DNA of 53,367 nt, taken from NCBI GenBank assembly GCA_029251885.1, contig JAQXCL010000147.1, positions 1-53,367 on the forward strand. The letters are read 5' to 3'. Every line of letters begins with the position of its first letter. The stretch's first letter is position 1. The DNA comes from Opitutales bacterium. GTDB lineage: Bacteria; Verrucomicrobiota; Verrucomicrobiia; Opitutales; Seribacteraceae. The position numbers and the translations under genes are program-made. The notes under the pieces are model-generated. The model saw only the letters and a program-made list of their open reading frames with translations, did not search any database and was not told the DNA's origin. Positions 1 to 8,711 of this stretch are shown piece after piece.

Positions 1-495
1 GTTGCCCAGGGGTTCATCAAATAAATGAATTTTTGGATCGCGGACAAGAAGGCGTCCAAGTGCAACCCGTTGGCGTTGTCCGCCACTTAATTGATTAGGT
101 TTACGCCTGAGGAATTCCAAGATTTCCAACTTTTGGGCGATCCCTTCTACTTTTTTCCGAATTTCAGGAGCTGATTCCCGACGTACCTTCAGACCGTATG
201 CCATATTTTCAAAGACAGAGAGGTGGGGAAAGAGAGCATAGTTTTGAAAGACCATGCCAAGGTTCCGCTCCTGAGGTGCGAGTTGGACGGAATCTTTTCC
301 AAATATATCAATCGATCCATGTGTCTGATTTTCCAATCCGGCAACTAAGCGAAGCAATGTACTTTTTCCACAACCAGACGGACCAACCACCACAAGGAAT
401 TCGCCCTCGGCAACCGTGAGGTCGATCGATTTTAGGGCTTGAACATCCGGGGGGAAGGTCTTGCTAACCTGCTTAAATGAAATCGCACTGCTCAT
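1..495 (-). CDS. Sugar-type ABC transporter ATP-binding protein (partial, C-terminus off the left edge)
   Basis: The minus strand from an ATG at 495 encodes 165 residues of an ABC ATPase with no stop before the window edge. Visible motifs are Walker [10 protein letters not shown] (about residues 38-46), a Q-loop in [10 protein letters not shown], the signature LSGGQ (136-140) and Walker B HLFDEP (157-162). The order and style match the MalK/UgpC/PotA importer ATPases, which energise uptake of sugars, polyamines or similar solutes from the cytoplasmic face of the membrane. The missing part would carry the D/H-loops and any TOBE domain, so the substrate cannot be told. The gene is divergent from the cytochrome gene that follows. 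It is absent from the ORF track because it is incomplete. Confidence 0.9.
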   Translation of the reverse strand, partial: MSSAISFKQVSKTFPPDVQALKSIDLTVAEGEFLVVVGPSGCGKSTLLRLVAGLENQTHGSIDIFGKDSVQLAPQERNLGMVFQNYALFPHLSVFENMAYGLKVRRESAPEIRKKVEGIAQKLEILEFLRRKPNQLSGGQRQRVALGRLLVRDPKIHLFDEPLGN

Positions 496-581
496 TAAAA
501 TATACCCACTCTAAGCATGGATGGCTTAGGGTAAAGCTTTGTCGCTTGAGCATAGAGGTCTGGAAACATAGGATATGTTTC

Positions 582-1316
582 GTGAAGCGTTCACATATTT
601 GCAGGCATACACTTGGAGGATTACTCCTCTGGTTCCTTGGTGCTGGCTTCACTGCCTGTCAGACGGAAGCTCCTCAGGTTAAAAGGATTACCAAGACGAT
701 GGAAAAGGAATCCCTTGCACGGATGGATGGATTGGTCCGCGAGTGTCTGGTATGTCATGGTGTGGAAGAGGCCCAACGCGGGCCCATTCTGGACGGAATG
801 GAATATGGGTATATCTATGACCAGTTGCAAAAATTCCGTTCAGGCATACGCGGACAAAATCCCGATAATCGCTCTGAGCACTTAATGGGCATAGGAATTA
901 AGAAAGTAAAGAATGACTTGGAATCTGCTTATTTGGCCGATTGGTTTGCACGGCAGGAACCAAAGCCGGCGGTTCGTACGGTGTTGGGAGACTTGGATCG
1001 TGGGAAACTTTTTTACGAGGCACGTTGTGTATCATGCCATGGTGAAAAGGCGGAAGGAAACCGTTTGCTTGCCGGGCCCGCCCTTAATCGTCTGGAAGGT
1101 TGGTACTTTCTCGAACAGATGCGCAAGTTCCGTGCAGGCGACCGGGGGTACCACCCCTTGGATGAGTCCGGAAGGGTAATGGCGGCTGCATCCAAAGGGA
1201 TAACAGATAGCAGTTTGCGTGACCTGGTTGCCTATGTTGTGGATGCATACGGCCCAGCTGATGCTCCTTCGATGCGTGACCGCATGATTCCCAAGAAATC
1301 AGAGAAGGCTTTTTAA
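582..1316 (+). CDS. Diheme class I cytochrome c lipoprotein
   Basis: Two CxxCH heme sites, CLVCH and CVSCH, lie about 95 residues apart, each followed by a similar QM/LQKFR.G.RG segment. The protein is therefore two tandem small cytochrome domains of the c4/c553 type and probably shuttles electrons in the periplasm. The ORF track starts at 477, but that would overlap the divergent ABC ATPase start. I prefer the GTG at 582, which follows an AGG about 9 nt upstream and directly precedes a hydrophobic segment ending in GAGFTAC, a plausible though non-ideal lipobox with Cys26. The stop overlaps the stop of the convergent murU gene by 4 nt. The redox partner is unknown. Confidence 0.85.
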   Translation: MKRSHICRHTLGGLLLWFLGAGFTACQTEAPQVKRITKTMEKESLARMDGLVRECLVCHGVEEAQRGPILDGMEYGYIYDQLQKFRSGIRGQNPDNRSEHLMGIGIKKVKNDLESAYLADWFARQEPKPAVRTVLGDLDRGKLFYEARCVSCHGEKAEGNRLLAGPALNRLEGWYFLEQMRKFRAGDRGYHPLDESGRVMAAASKGITDSSLRDLVAYVVDAYGPADAPSMRDRMIPKKSEKAF

Positions 1317-1981
1317 GCCCCGTACTGGGCGTGCAGGGACCCCAGTCGCTCAGGAGTGCCCACATCGTCCCATTCTCCTCGATGTAGCCGTCCACCTACA
1401 AGGTTGCTGGATATTGCTTGTTTGAGGCGCGGAACAATGGAGAATTTTTCAACCGTTGCACCGTCAAGAATGCTCGGATGGTAGAGAGCGATACCGGCAT
1501 AGAGGTATTCTGGAGACTGATGTTCAATTACACGGTCTTGGGAAAGAGAGAAATCCCCCCGTTCCCGCCAGTCAGGTTTGGGCACGAGGTAGAGCAGAGC
1601 CTGATCATCTAGGGGTAATGCATGAGGAATCGTGGAAAAATCCAGGTCGCACCAGACATCGCCATTAACCACCAAAAAGGTTTCGTTTCCTAACAAGGGC
1701 AGGGCCTTGGCCAATCCGCCCCCGGTTTCAAGGGGCTCCGGGCCTTCATCTGAATAAGAGATCGAAAGTCCCCAAGTTGAGCCGTTGCCCAAGGCTTCAG
1801 GAATTTTAGAGCCTAAGTGTCCCAGATTGATCACCACTTCGCTTAATCCCGCTGCGGCCAATTTCTCGAGGTGATGGACGATTAATGGCTTTCCACCTAC
1901 GGGCACAAGTGGTTTGGGTGTATGGTCAGTCAGGGGGCGTAGGCGATTGCCATAGCCTGCAGCTAATACTATTGCCTTCAT
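1313..1981 (-). CDS. murU: MurU-type nucleotidyltransferase (MurNAc-1-phosphate uridylyltransferase)
   Basis: This 222-residue sugar-phosphate nucleotidyltransferase has the N-terminal signature LAAGYGNRLRPLTDHTPKP with the downstream lysine of PKPLVPV, and a VVNGDVWCDLD metal/nucleotide motif. Its length matches Pseudomonas MurU (about 220 residues), and it sits 6 nt downstream of an AmgK-like kinase. In the known bypass, AmgK makes MurNAc-1-phosphate and MurU converts it to UDP-MurNAc, skipping de novo synthesis. The neighbour is what favours MurU over a generic mannose-1-phosphate guanylyltransferase, which remains the alternative. The enzyme is cytoplasmic. Its stop codon overlaps that of the convergent cytochrome gene. 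Confidence 0.82.
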   Translation of the reverse strand: MKAIVLAAGYGNRLRPLTDHTPKPLVPVGGKPLIVHHLEKLAAAGLSEVVINLGHLGSKIPEALGNGSTWGLSISYSDEGPEPLETGGGLAKALPLLGNETFLVVNGDVWCDLDFSTIPHALPLDDQALLYLVPKPDWRERGDFSLSQDRVIEHQSPEYLYAGIALYHPSILDGATVEKFSIVPRLKQAISSNLVGGRLHRGEWDDVGTPERLGSLHAQYGA

Positions 1982-1987
1982 CGGTTT

Positions 1988-2974
1988 TTAGGAGTCGGGA
2001 GAAAGTAAGGATGCCTGTTCCACCAGGGATTGGAGGTCGCAAAGCTCCGGGTATTTCTTGAGGACCTGTTTTACATAGCCAAGTACACGGGGAACATCCG
2101 CTAAATATTCGGGTTTTCCATCGCGGATTTTTAGGCGATGAAAAATACCCACGCACTTTAGGTGCCTCTGTAAACCTGACCAATCAAACCATCTGTTTAT
2201 GGTACTCTCATCGATTTCCGGTCCAATCAAACCACACTGAACAAGTTGAGTACGGAAACTTCTGATCTGCCGGACTATCCAGTCCTCGGAGTTATCAACA
2301 TAGCAATCGCGCAGTAAGGATACCAAGTCGTAAGTAATTGGTCCAAGCATAGCTCCTTGAAAATCAATAATTCCAGGAGTTCCGTCATCGGTGACTAATA
2401 AATTACGGCAATGGAAATCCCGGTGCATGAAGGTTTGTGGAATGGCATTGACTCCATCAATCAGTGGCTTGGTATATTTTTCGAATTCCTGACTGGATAC
2501 ATCAGGCAGGCACCATTCCCTAAAGATTTCAAGTTCCTTTGTTTGCCAGGCACGATCAAAAACAGGGAGTTGAGTAGCCCATTTGCCCAAGCCTTTTTGG
2601 AATTTGATAATTTCTTCAATGGCAAGCTCATAGAGATCATTCCTACGCTCACTTGCCAGGGCTTCCTGATAGTGTAAATCTCCGAAATCTGAAAGGATAA
2701 GAAATCCCTTTTCCAAGTCCTGAAAATAAACTTGGGGAACCTGGATTCCTGAATTCTTTAGCTTTTTGGCAAGTTGGACGAAGGGAGCACAGGGTTCCAA
2801 TTCTGGTGGGGCATCCATTACCACCCGTGAGCCATCTGGAGTACGTATACGAAAATAACGACGAAAACTGGCATCTGCCGAGGCGAGTTCCAAATCGCAA
2901 CCACCATAAGGGGTGGATTGATTTATCCATTCACCAAGAAATTCCCTGCGTTCGTCCACCACCATAGCTTCCAC
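1988..2974 (-). CDS. amgK: AmgK-type anomeric MurNAc/GlcNAc kinase
   Basis: This 328-residue protein has the aminoglycoside-phosphotransferase fold. The catalytic loop reads FMHRDFHCRNLLV and is followed by the metal-binding IIDFQGAMLGP. An N-terminal ASFRRYFRIR and LILSDFGD lobe is typical of the COG3178 group. Members next to a MurU-type nucleotidyltransferase are AmgK, which phosphorylates the anomeric hydroxyl of MurNAc or GlcNAc during peptidoglycan recycling. Here murU follows after 6 nt, which supports that role. The start is the ATG at 2974, with a second ATG three codons in. The gene probably leads a two-gene transcript, and the roughly 115-bp gap to hldD leaves room for its promoter. 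Confidence 0.83.
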   Translation of the reverse strand: MEAMVVDERREFLGEWINQSTPYGGCDLELASADASFRRYFRIRTPDGSRVVMDAPPELEPCAPFVQLAKKLKNSGIQVPQVYFQDLEKGFLILSDFGDLHYQEALASERRNDLYELAIEEIIKFQKGLGKWATQLPVFDRAWQTKELEIFREWCLPDVSSQEFEKYTKPLIDGVNAIPQTFMHRDFHCRNLLVTDDGTPGIIDFQGAMLGPITYDLVSLLRDCYVDNSEDWIVRQIRSFRTQLVQCGLIGPEIDESTINRWFDWSGLQRHLKCVGIFHRLKIRDGKPEYLADVPRVLGYVKQVLKKYPELCDLQSLVEQASLLSPDS

Positions 2975-3088
2975 AAGTTTGTTTCTCTCTAATTTTTAGG
3001 TTCCGTCAAAGAAAAAAAAGCGGGTCAGTCCGACTCCCTTTATTGATCGGATAACAGAAGCAAAAAATATCGTAGGTCTAATATGTAT

Positions 3089-4090
3089 TCAGGCACCAAG
3101 TCGATGGTCTGCTTTGAGGTATTTAACGACATAATCGTGTACCGCTTCCTCTAGTGAGAACAATTCATTGCCATAGCCTACCTCACGAAGCTTTTCAATT
3201 TTAGCCTCAGTGAAATATTGGTACTTATCACGGAGGATTTCTGGCATGTCGACAAAACGAATGTTCGGTTCCATACCTAGGGCGGAAAAGATTGCCCGTC
3301 CCAGATCGAGCCAGGTTCGTGCTTTTCCACTTCCGAGGTTAAATAGTCCGTTAGCATCATGGTTTTCTCCCAACCACAAAGACATCAATACGGCATCCTT
3401 GACATAGAGAAAATCACGCATTTGCTCGCCATCCCGGTATTCTCGATGATGGCTCTTAAACAGAGTCATCTCTTCGGTGCTCGCAATTTGTTCGTGGGCT
3501 TTACTGACTACGGAGCGCATTCCTCCCTTGTGCTCTTCATTTGGCCCATAGACATTGAAATATTTGAGGCCCACGATTTGATCGAGCCAGCCATTCTCCT
3601 GTGCAAGTAGATCAAATTTGTGCTTCGACCAACCATACAAGTTTAAAGGGGTGAACTTTTTCAAATCCACATCCTGATCGTCCATGCCCAGGGAACCATC
3701 TCCATAAGTCGATGCCGAGGAGGCGTAAACAAAACGAACACTATTTCTGAGTGACCATTCACAAAGCTCGCTGGTGTAGCCGAGGTTATTGTCGTTTAAA
3801 TATGCCTCGTTGGTCTCGGTGGTGCTTGAGCAGGCCCCGAGGTGAAAAATAGTTGAGATATCGGAGAGTTCTCCGCTGTTACCCGCAATCATTTTACGAA
3901 AATCTTCTGGAGTGATCCGGCGGGAATAGGAAAGATCCTTGAGGTTGCGTTCTTTCAAATTGTTCGGTTCTGCCCAGTCGACCAACCATAGATTTTCTAT
4001 GTTTCGATTATTTAATCCCCAAATAATTGCACTACCGATAAGACCGGCACCCCCGGTGACCACGATGGTGCCACGGGCAAGGTTACTCAT
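3089..4090 (-). CDS. hldD: ADP-L-glycero-D-manno-heptose 6-epimerase
   Basis: This NAD(P)-dependent extended SDR epimerase converts ADP-D-glycero- to ADP-L-glycero-D-manno-heptose, the donor for LPS inner-core heptose. The Rossmann motif TGGAGLIGS is near the N-terminus. The catalytic set is visible as YASSASTYG and YGWSKHKFD (YxxxK), and LKYFNVYGPNE is typical of RfaD/HldD. The track start (4141) lies inside proC; I choose ATG 4090, which overlaps the proC stop as ATGAGTAA and puts the Gly-rich motif about 10 residues in, giving 333 residues. It is the last gene of the rluB-folD-RDD-proC-hldD operon. With lpxI in this window it indicates a Gram-negative LPS-bearing envelope. Confidence 0.9.
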   Translation of the reverse strand: MSNLARGTIVVTGGAGLIGSAIIWGLNNRNIENLWLVDWAEPNNLKERNLKDLSYSRRITPEDFRKMIAGNSGELSDISTIFHLGACSSTTETNEAYLNDNNLGYTSELCEWSLRNSVRFVYASSASTYGDGSLGMDDQDVDLKKFTPLNLYGWSKHKFDLLAQENGWLDQIVGLKYFNVYGPNEEHKGGMRSVVSKAHEQIASTEEMTLFKSHHREYRDGEQMRDFLYVKDAVLMSLWLGENHDANGLFNLGSGKARTWLDLGRAIFSALGMEPNIRFVDMPEILRDKYQYFTEAKIEKLREVGYGNELFSLEEAVHDYVVKYLKADHRLGA

Positions 4091-4895
4091 GAGAAAGTTC
4101 CACCGAGCGTGCCCGGGCAGCTTCCACGGCATGACGAACAATAGTTCTTAATTCGTCAGCTGAAAAACTTTCCAATGCTGCCTGGGTAGTTCCATTGGGA
4201 GAAGTTACCTGGTCGCGCAATTCCTTGGGCCCTAATTCGGAAGATTCCATGAGCCTGGCAGCTCCCGTAACCGTGCTCAGGGCAAGTTCTTTGGCAAGCT
4301 TTCCGGATAGTCCAATTGCTCTGGCCGCCTCTTCCAAGGCACAGGTAAATTCAAAAACATATGCCGGGCCGCTCCCACTTATGGCAGTAACTCGGTCTAA
4401 GTCCGCCTCTTCGCCGAGTTCGTACGCTTTTCCAAGAGATGACAGAATTTGTTCAATCATTTTTTGGTCGGCTAGAGATGGAGACTGTGCAAACAAATAA
4501 CCAGTTACCCCGTGCCCAATTTGCCCGGGAGTGTTAGGCATTGAACGGACTACATTTCGCGACTGCGGGAAAGCCTTGGAAAGTTTGGCAATGGGAATAC
4601 CTGCCATAATTGAAAGAATCAGGCAGCCAGCACTTTTTTCTGAAACGGAGGGGGGAAGTTCGTTAATTTGTTGAGGCTTGCAACCGAGAATAAGTACGGA
4701 GGGTGAACCTGCTAACATTTCCTCGACTGAGTCAAATCGGGAAATCCCAGTGTCATTGGAGAGTTTTTCTGAAGTTCCATCATTTGCCGAACAGCAGGAA
4801 ATTTGCTTGGGGGCAAAAGAATTGGTACGCAATAAACTATGCACGATGGCGGATACCATCTTGCCGGCTCCAATGAAGCCAAGAGACTGACTCAC
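4083..4895 (-). CDS. proC: Pyrroline-5-carboxylate reductase
   Basis: It catalyses the last step of proline synthesis, the NAD(P)H reduction of pyrroline-5-carboxylate. The N-terminus LGFIGAGKM is the dinucleotide motif. VRSMPNTPGQIGHGVTG and the SGSGPAYVFEF...DQVTSPNGTT region are the family's conserved segments. The track start (4985) reads through the upstream gene. The GTG at 4895 overlaps the RDD gene stop as GTGA and sits just after an AGGAGGAG ribosome site, giving 270 residues, the normal ProC size. The downstream hldD start overlaps the proC stop, so the genes are translationally coupled. Confidence 0.93.
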   Translation of the reverse strand: MSQSLGFIGAGKMVSAIVHSLLRTNSFAPKQISCCSANDGTSEKLSNDTGISRFDSVEEMLAGSPSVLILGCKPQQINELPPSVSEKSAGCLILSIMAGIPIAKLSKAFPQSRNVVRSMPNTPGQIGHGVTGYLFAQSPSLADQKMIEQILSSLGKAYELGEEADLDRVTAISGSGPAYVFEFTCALEEAARAIGLSGKLAKELALSTVTGAARLMESSELGPKELRDQVTSPNGTTQAALESFSADELRTIVRHAVEAARARSVELSHE

Positions 4896-5527
4896 TCCGA
4901 CTCCTCCTTTTTGCTGGTTTCTTGAATGGTGATCGTCCCACCAATCATGTCGTGCAGGCAACGCCGTTGTCGGTTGAGGTAGCAAAAAAGGAAATTCATT
5001 AGTCCGGGAAGAAGGAATGGGGTAATTAGAATGAGTGAACTTAATCCTTTGCCTGCGGCCCGAAAGAATTGCCTGAAAGGAGAAGGTGGGAGATCAGTTC
5101 CATCCATTCTTACCGTGCGCAAGCCAAAGGTTGCTTTGCCCAGGCTTTTTCCAAAAAAGAAGCGCTCTCCGATGAAAAAATATAAGATGGGCAAAAAGCA
5201 GGCCCATACAACCATGGCCATGAGCATCTCATAGGTTTCAGGAGAAAGTCTGGATTGATCAATGAATTGAGACATTTCTTCTGAATTCATCTGATTTTCC
5301 TGGGCAAGTAGAGTGGCTTGTTGGAGCAAGCTTTTAAATTCATCCTGAGTATTGTTGCCCCAGAAATTGGGCAGAAAATGAGCCATTAATTGAAGAAGCA
5401 AGATGATCAAAATAAAATCCATCGCAAAAGCGATTATTCGTTTGAGCAAAGGAGCTGGCTCGAGGCTGGCGGATGGGATTTTCTCTTGTTCCTCGTCATC
5501 GAGGGTACGGGTGGGGGATTCGTTCAT
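4892..5527 (-). CDS. RDD family membrane protein
   Basis: This 211-residue integral membrane protein has an RDD domain: an R...AF..D signature in KRIIAFAMDFI opening the first membrane helix, a later FFGKSLGKATFGLRTVR segment, and the closing CLHDMIGGT motif. Three to four hydrophobic helices are visible. RDD proteins are small membrane proteins, some linked to Na+/H+ exchange or osmotic tolerance, but most have no assigned function, and none can be assigned here. The start codon overlaps the folD stop as TAATG, and the stop overlaps the proC GTG start, so it is embedded in the operon. Confidence 0.85.
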   Translation of the reverse strand: MNESPTRTLDDEEQEKIPSASLEPAPLLKRIIAFAMDFILIILLLQLMAHFLPNFWGNNTQDEFKSLLQQATLLAQENQMNSEEMSQFIDQSRLSPETYEMLMAMVVWACFLPILYFFIGERFFFGKSLGKATFGLRTVRMDGTDLPPSPFRQFFRAAGKGLSSLILITPFLLPGLMNFLFCYLNRQRRCLHDMIGGTITIQETSKKEESE

Positions 5528-6405
5528 TAAGGCTGCTTCAAGCTTTGTTCAAAGGCTTGGACCGTGTTAGCCATGAGCATGGCGACGGTCATCGGGCCAA
5601 CCCCTCCGGGTACCGGTGTGATATGAGAGGTTTTTGGGGCCACTTGTTCAAAATCAACATCACCCACCAACCGGTAACCGGATTTACGGGAGCTATCAGC
5701 CACTCGATTGATTCCCACATCAATTACGGCACATCCAGGCTTGATCATATCTGCAGTTACAAAGTAAGGCTTTCCTATAGCAGCGATGAGTATATCCGCC
5801 TCCCGGGTAAGGGCTGGCAGGTTGTGTGTCCTGGAATGGCAAAAAGTGACCGTTGCATTGCCAGGTATCGAACGGTTAAGCAGCAACATTCCAATAGGTT
5901 TTCCCACAATTAAACTGCGGCCCAATACGACCACCCGTTTACCTGCTGTTTCAATGCCTGTACGCTTAATCAGTTCAATAATTCCAGCGGGTGTACAGGA
6001 TCGGAAAGCATCGGATTGTTCCTGGCAAAGTTTTCCCAAGTTTACTGCATTAAATCCATCCACATCCTTGGCGGGTGATACCCGGTTGAATATTTGAACA
6101 TCATTAATATGAGGGGGTAGGGGTGCTTGCACCAAGATGCCGTGTACAGAGATATCCCCGTTTAAACGATCAATTTCCTCAAGCAATTGACTTTCAGATA
6201 TGGTAGAGGGAAATACGAGTAACCGGGCATCGATACCTAAGGAAGCTGCCGTTTTCTCCTTTTTCCTAACATAAGAGATGGACGCAGGATCATCACCTAC
6301 ACGCACAAAGGTAACGCTGGGCTTCCCACATTCAAAGGCAGAAACTTTGCCTCTTAACTCATCCAATACTTCCTTGGCAATTTGGTTGCCGTCGATCAAT
6401 TCCAT
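5527..6405 (-). CDS. folD: Bifunctional methylenetetrahydrofolate dehydrogenase / methenyltetrahydrofolate cyclohydrolase
   Basis: This 292-residue cytoplasmic enzyme interconverts 5,10-methylene-, methenyl- and 10-formyl-THF, supplying one-carbon units for purines and formyl-Met. Family motifs are visible in order: SYVRKKEKTAASLGI with the catalytic Lys, VQAPLPPHI, PAKDVDGF, the NADP loop VLGRSLIVGKPIGMLL, and PVPGGVGPMTVAMLM near the C-terminus. Length is normal. It overlaps the downstream RDD gene by one base and starts 35 bp after the upstream hypothetical gene. It pairs functionally with purT, which uses formate directly. Confidence 0.96.
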   Translation of the reverse strand: MELIDGNQIAKEVLDELRGKVSAFECGKPSVTFVRVGDDPASISYVRKKEKTAASLGIDARLLVFPSTISESQLLEEIDRLNGDISVHGILVQAPLPPHINDVQIFNRVSPAKDVDGFNAVNLGKLCQEQSDAFRSCTPAGIIELIKRTGIETAGKRVVVLGRSLIVGKPIGMLLLNRSIPGNATVTFCHSRTHNLPALTREADILIAAIGKPYFVTADMIKPGCAVIDVGINRVADSSRKSGYRLVGDVDFEQVAPKTSHITPVPGGVGPMTVAMLMANTVQAFEQSLKQP

Positions 6406-6440
6406 GACCCGGTAAAATTAGTGAAAGGTAAAGGGTTGGA

Positions 6441-7052
6441 TCAATTCGAAAGACGCAGCACTCGTGCCCGTATGACCAATTTGTCGGACCCTGCCTTAAT
6501 CGGTTCGAGCATGCCGAGCACATTGATCTGCTGGTCAGTAAATTGCTGGGGGTCGACGGCTTTTAATTGATCAATATCAATAAATGCGAGTCTTTTACCC
6601 TTTGAGTTTTCCAACTGGTAAGGAAAGTCGTAAGCGAAACCGAGTTTGCGGGGTTTAAAAACAAGAGTGCCTTCAAAATTTCGAACAATCCGTGTAGCTG
6701 GCTTGTTTTTGGGAGGATCTAAGGGAAGGGTGCTTGGGGCGGGCTTTACTTGCTCGGTCTCTAAGGGATCAAGTTCGTCAATTCTCGAGCTTCCAGAATC
6801 ATTTGAATTGCTTGATGATTCAGTTTGTTGCACGGGTTCATTCGAGATGTCAACGGATGCTTGAATAGGTTTTGCATTCCACCTTTCTCTTCCTACTACC
6901 ACGGGTTCAATCTCAGGCGCACCCGCATTGAATGCCTGACCTAGGCTGGGGGAACCCCCTTGGGCGGGTTGTCCAAATAAAGAAGAAAAAGAAATCAGGG
7001 AAACCGCCATTCCCCCGATGATTTTGGTGATGTATAAATTAAAAATTCCCAT
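6441..7052 (-). CDS. Exported protein of unknown function
   Basis: The protein starts MGIFNLYITKI and has a hydrophobic N-terminal segment ending near FGQPA that looks like a signal peptide. A polar, Ser/Pro/Glu-rich linker follows, then a compact C-terminal domain of about 85 residues from FEGTLVFKPRKLGFAYDF to the end. That part could be a small beta-rich, OB-like fold, but I do not recognise the family. The track start at 7094 would overlap the rluB-like gene and push the hydrophobic segment inward, so I prefer ATG 7052. It lies between a pseudouridine synthase gene and folD in the same direction and is probably co-transcribed. The product is likely periplasmic. Confidence 0.65.
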   Translation of the reverse strand: MGIFNLYITKIIGGMAVSLISFSSLFGQPAQGGSPSLGQAFNAGAPEIEPVVVGRERWNAKPIQASVDISNEPVQQTESSSNSNDSGSSRIDELDPLETEQVKPAPSTLPLDPPKNKPATRIVRNFEGTLVFKPRKLGFAYDFPYQLENSKGKRLAFIDIDQLKAVDPQQFTDQQINVLGMLEPIKAGSDKLVIRARVLRLSN

Positions 7053-7062
7053 GGTTATGAAT

Positions 7063-7833
7063 TTAGGAAATTTGCTTGGGAAAGAGCAAATCAATTTCTG
7101 AATCTTTTAAATCTCTGTAGGTTCCAAGGGGTAACTTGCCCAACCTCAAGCCTCCGATGCTGGTGCGCCGTAATTTTTTTACTTTGTAGCGATAACGGCC
7201 CATACACCTTCTGATTTCGCGTTTCTTGCCGTGCCCCATTGTAATCTCTAGCTTGGTTGAGCCTACTGGGTTTCCTGCCTTGGCACGGATTTCGTCAAGC
7301 TGTAAAAAATCTCCATCATCCTCAAATCCTGCAAGCATGGCTTGAAAGGCATCCTTTTCGAGAGGCTGGTTAATTTCTACTTTGTATTTCTTTTGGACTT
7401 TTTGGGATGGGTGGGTAAGCCGATGAGCCAGTTTACCATCATTGGTTAAGATAACCAGTCCTTCGCTCTCTAAATCCAGGCGTCCCGCACAAAACAAGCG
7501 GATATTGCGGTGCCGAGTTTCAAGTAATTCAAAAATTAGGCGTTCTGCATGGGGGTCGTCATTCGAGCAGGTAAATCCCTTTGGCTTATTGACCATAAAG
7601 ATGGTTGGCTTGATGAATTTTGCCTGAATTCTTTTCTGACCCACTTTTACAACATCGCGTTCAGGATTTACCCGTTCACCCAGTTTGGCCAACTCTCCAT
7701 TTATGGAAACTTGGCCGTCTTTAATCAATTGTTCTCCCGCCCGTCGCGAGCAGATTCCAGAATCGGCAAGAAACTTTTGAAGCTTGGGAAGAGGAGGTGT
7801 GGTCTTGGAAGATTGGTTTGTATTCTTGGACAT
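7063..7833 (-). CDS. RsuA/RluB-family rRNA pseudouridine synthase
   Basis: An N-terminal S4 RNA-binding domain (LQKFLADSGICSRRAGEQLI...GQVSINGE) is followed by the catalytic domain with GRLDLESEGLVILTNDG, whose Asp is the nucleophile, and the terminal KREIRRC segment. This is the RsuA/RluB/RluE/RluF group that isomerises a uridine in rRNA. RluB (23S helix 89) is the likeliest by overall shape, but the exact target cannot be fixed from sequence. About 256 residues, normal length. ATG at 7833 or 7839 could start; both precede a short Ser/Thr-rich N-terminus. It is the first gene of the minus-strand run leading to folD and hldD, and is divergent from fabG. Confidence 0.9.
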   Translation of the reverse strand: MSKNTNQSSKTTPPLPKLQKFLADSGICSRRAGEQLIKDGQVSINGELAKLGERVNPERDVVKVGQKRIQAKFIKPTIFMVNKPKGFTCSNDDPHAERLIFELLETRHRNIRLFCAGRLDLESEGLVILTNDGKLAHRLTHPSQKVQKKYKVEINQPLEKDAFQAMLAGFEDDGDFLQLDEIRAKAGNPVGSTKLEITMGHGKKREIRRCMGRYRYKVKKLRRTSIGGLRLGKLPLGTYRDLKDSEIDLLFPKQIS

Positions 7834-7920
7834 GTGCAAAACTTGATGTTGCCTAATTACTACGAATCCATCATTTATGGGAAACAGTCAATAACAGGGA
7901 TGGGAACCTGAATATTTTTC

Positions 7921-8670
7921 ATGAACGAAGAAACAGTTAGAATCAAGGTTGCGGTTGTTACCGGTGCAGGTCGCGGAATCGGTCGCGGAATTGCCGAGGC
8001 ATTGGCCCGCGACGGGATGAGAGTCATTTGCGTGAGTAAGTCAGAAGCCTCCTGTGGTGCAGCAGCTGAATCAATCAGAGAATCAGGCGGGCTTGCTGAT
8101 GCACTAGCCGTGGATGTATCTTCAGGCGAGCAAATCCGCCAAGCTAGTGATAAACTGCTTGAGGAACATGGACATGTTGAGGTTTTGGTAAATAACGCAG
8201 GGATTACCCGCGATAATTTGCTCTTTCGTATGGAAGAGGATGACTGGAGTTCAGTAGTTAATACCAATTTGTCCAGCTGTTTCCATTGGATTAAAGCTCT
8301 CGGACGTCCTATGACTCGGAAACGTTGGGGTCGTATTGTCAATGTTGCATCGGTGGTCGGTTTGACCGGTAACGCTGGACAGGCCAACTATTCAGCTGCC
8401 AAGGCAGGTATGGTCGGGTTGACAAAAAGCCTAGCTCGTGAGTTTGCTGCCCGTTCTGTAACTGTAAACGCAATCGCTCCCGGGTTTATTGATACTGATA
8501 TGACTTCTGAATTGGACGAACGCGTGAAGGAAGGTGCTTTAGCTACCATTCCTCTTAAACGATTCGGAAAGGTTTCCGACATTGCCGAAATGGCAGCTTT
8601 TTTATGTTCTGACAAAGCCTCCTACATCACCGGACAAGTTTTTACGGTTGACGGCGGGATGGTGATGTGA
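7921..8670 (+). CDS. fabG: 3-oxoacyl-ACP reductase
   Basis: This classical SDR reduces 3-oxoacyl-ACP with NADPH in the fatty-acid elongation cycle. It shows the cofactor motif VTGAGRGIGRG, the NNAG motif, the catalytic Ser in VASVVG and the YSAAK Tyr/Lys pair. A C-terminal ITGQVFTVDGGM is typical of FabG. At 249 residues the size is standard. It is directly followed by acpP (41 bp) and fabF (65 bp further), a classic fab cluster order, which supports FabG over other SDRs. fabD and fabH are not in the window. Confidence 0.93.
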   Translation: MNEETVRIKVAVVTGAGRGIGRGIAEALARDGMRVICVSKSEASCGAAAESIRESGGLADALAVDVSSGEQIRQASDKLLEEHGHVEVLVNNAGITRDNLLFRMEEDDWSSVVNTNLSSCFHWIKALGRPMTRKRWGRIVNVASVVGLTGNAGQANYSAAKAGMVGLTKSLAREFAARSVTVNAIAPGFIDTDMTSELDERVKEGALATIPLKRFGKVSDIAEMAAFLCSDKASYITGQVFTVDGGMVM

Positions 8671-8711
8671 GGAAAAACTTTCTACTAATAACTAACCAAA
8701 CTTAATTCATT

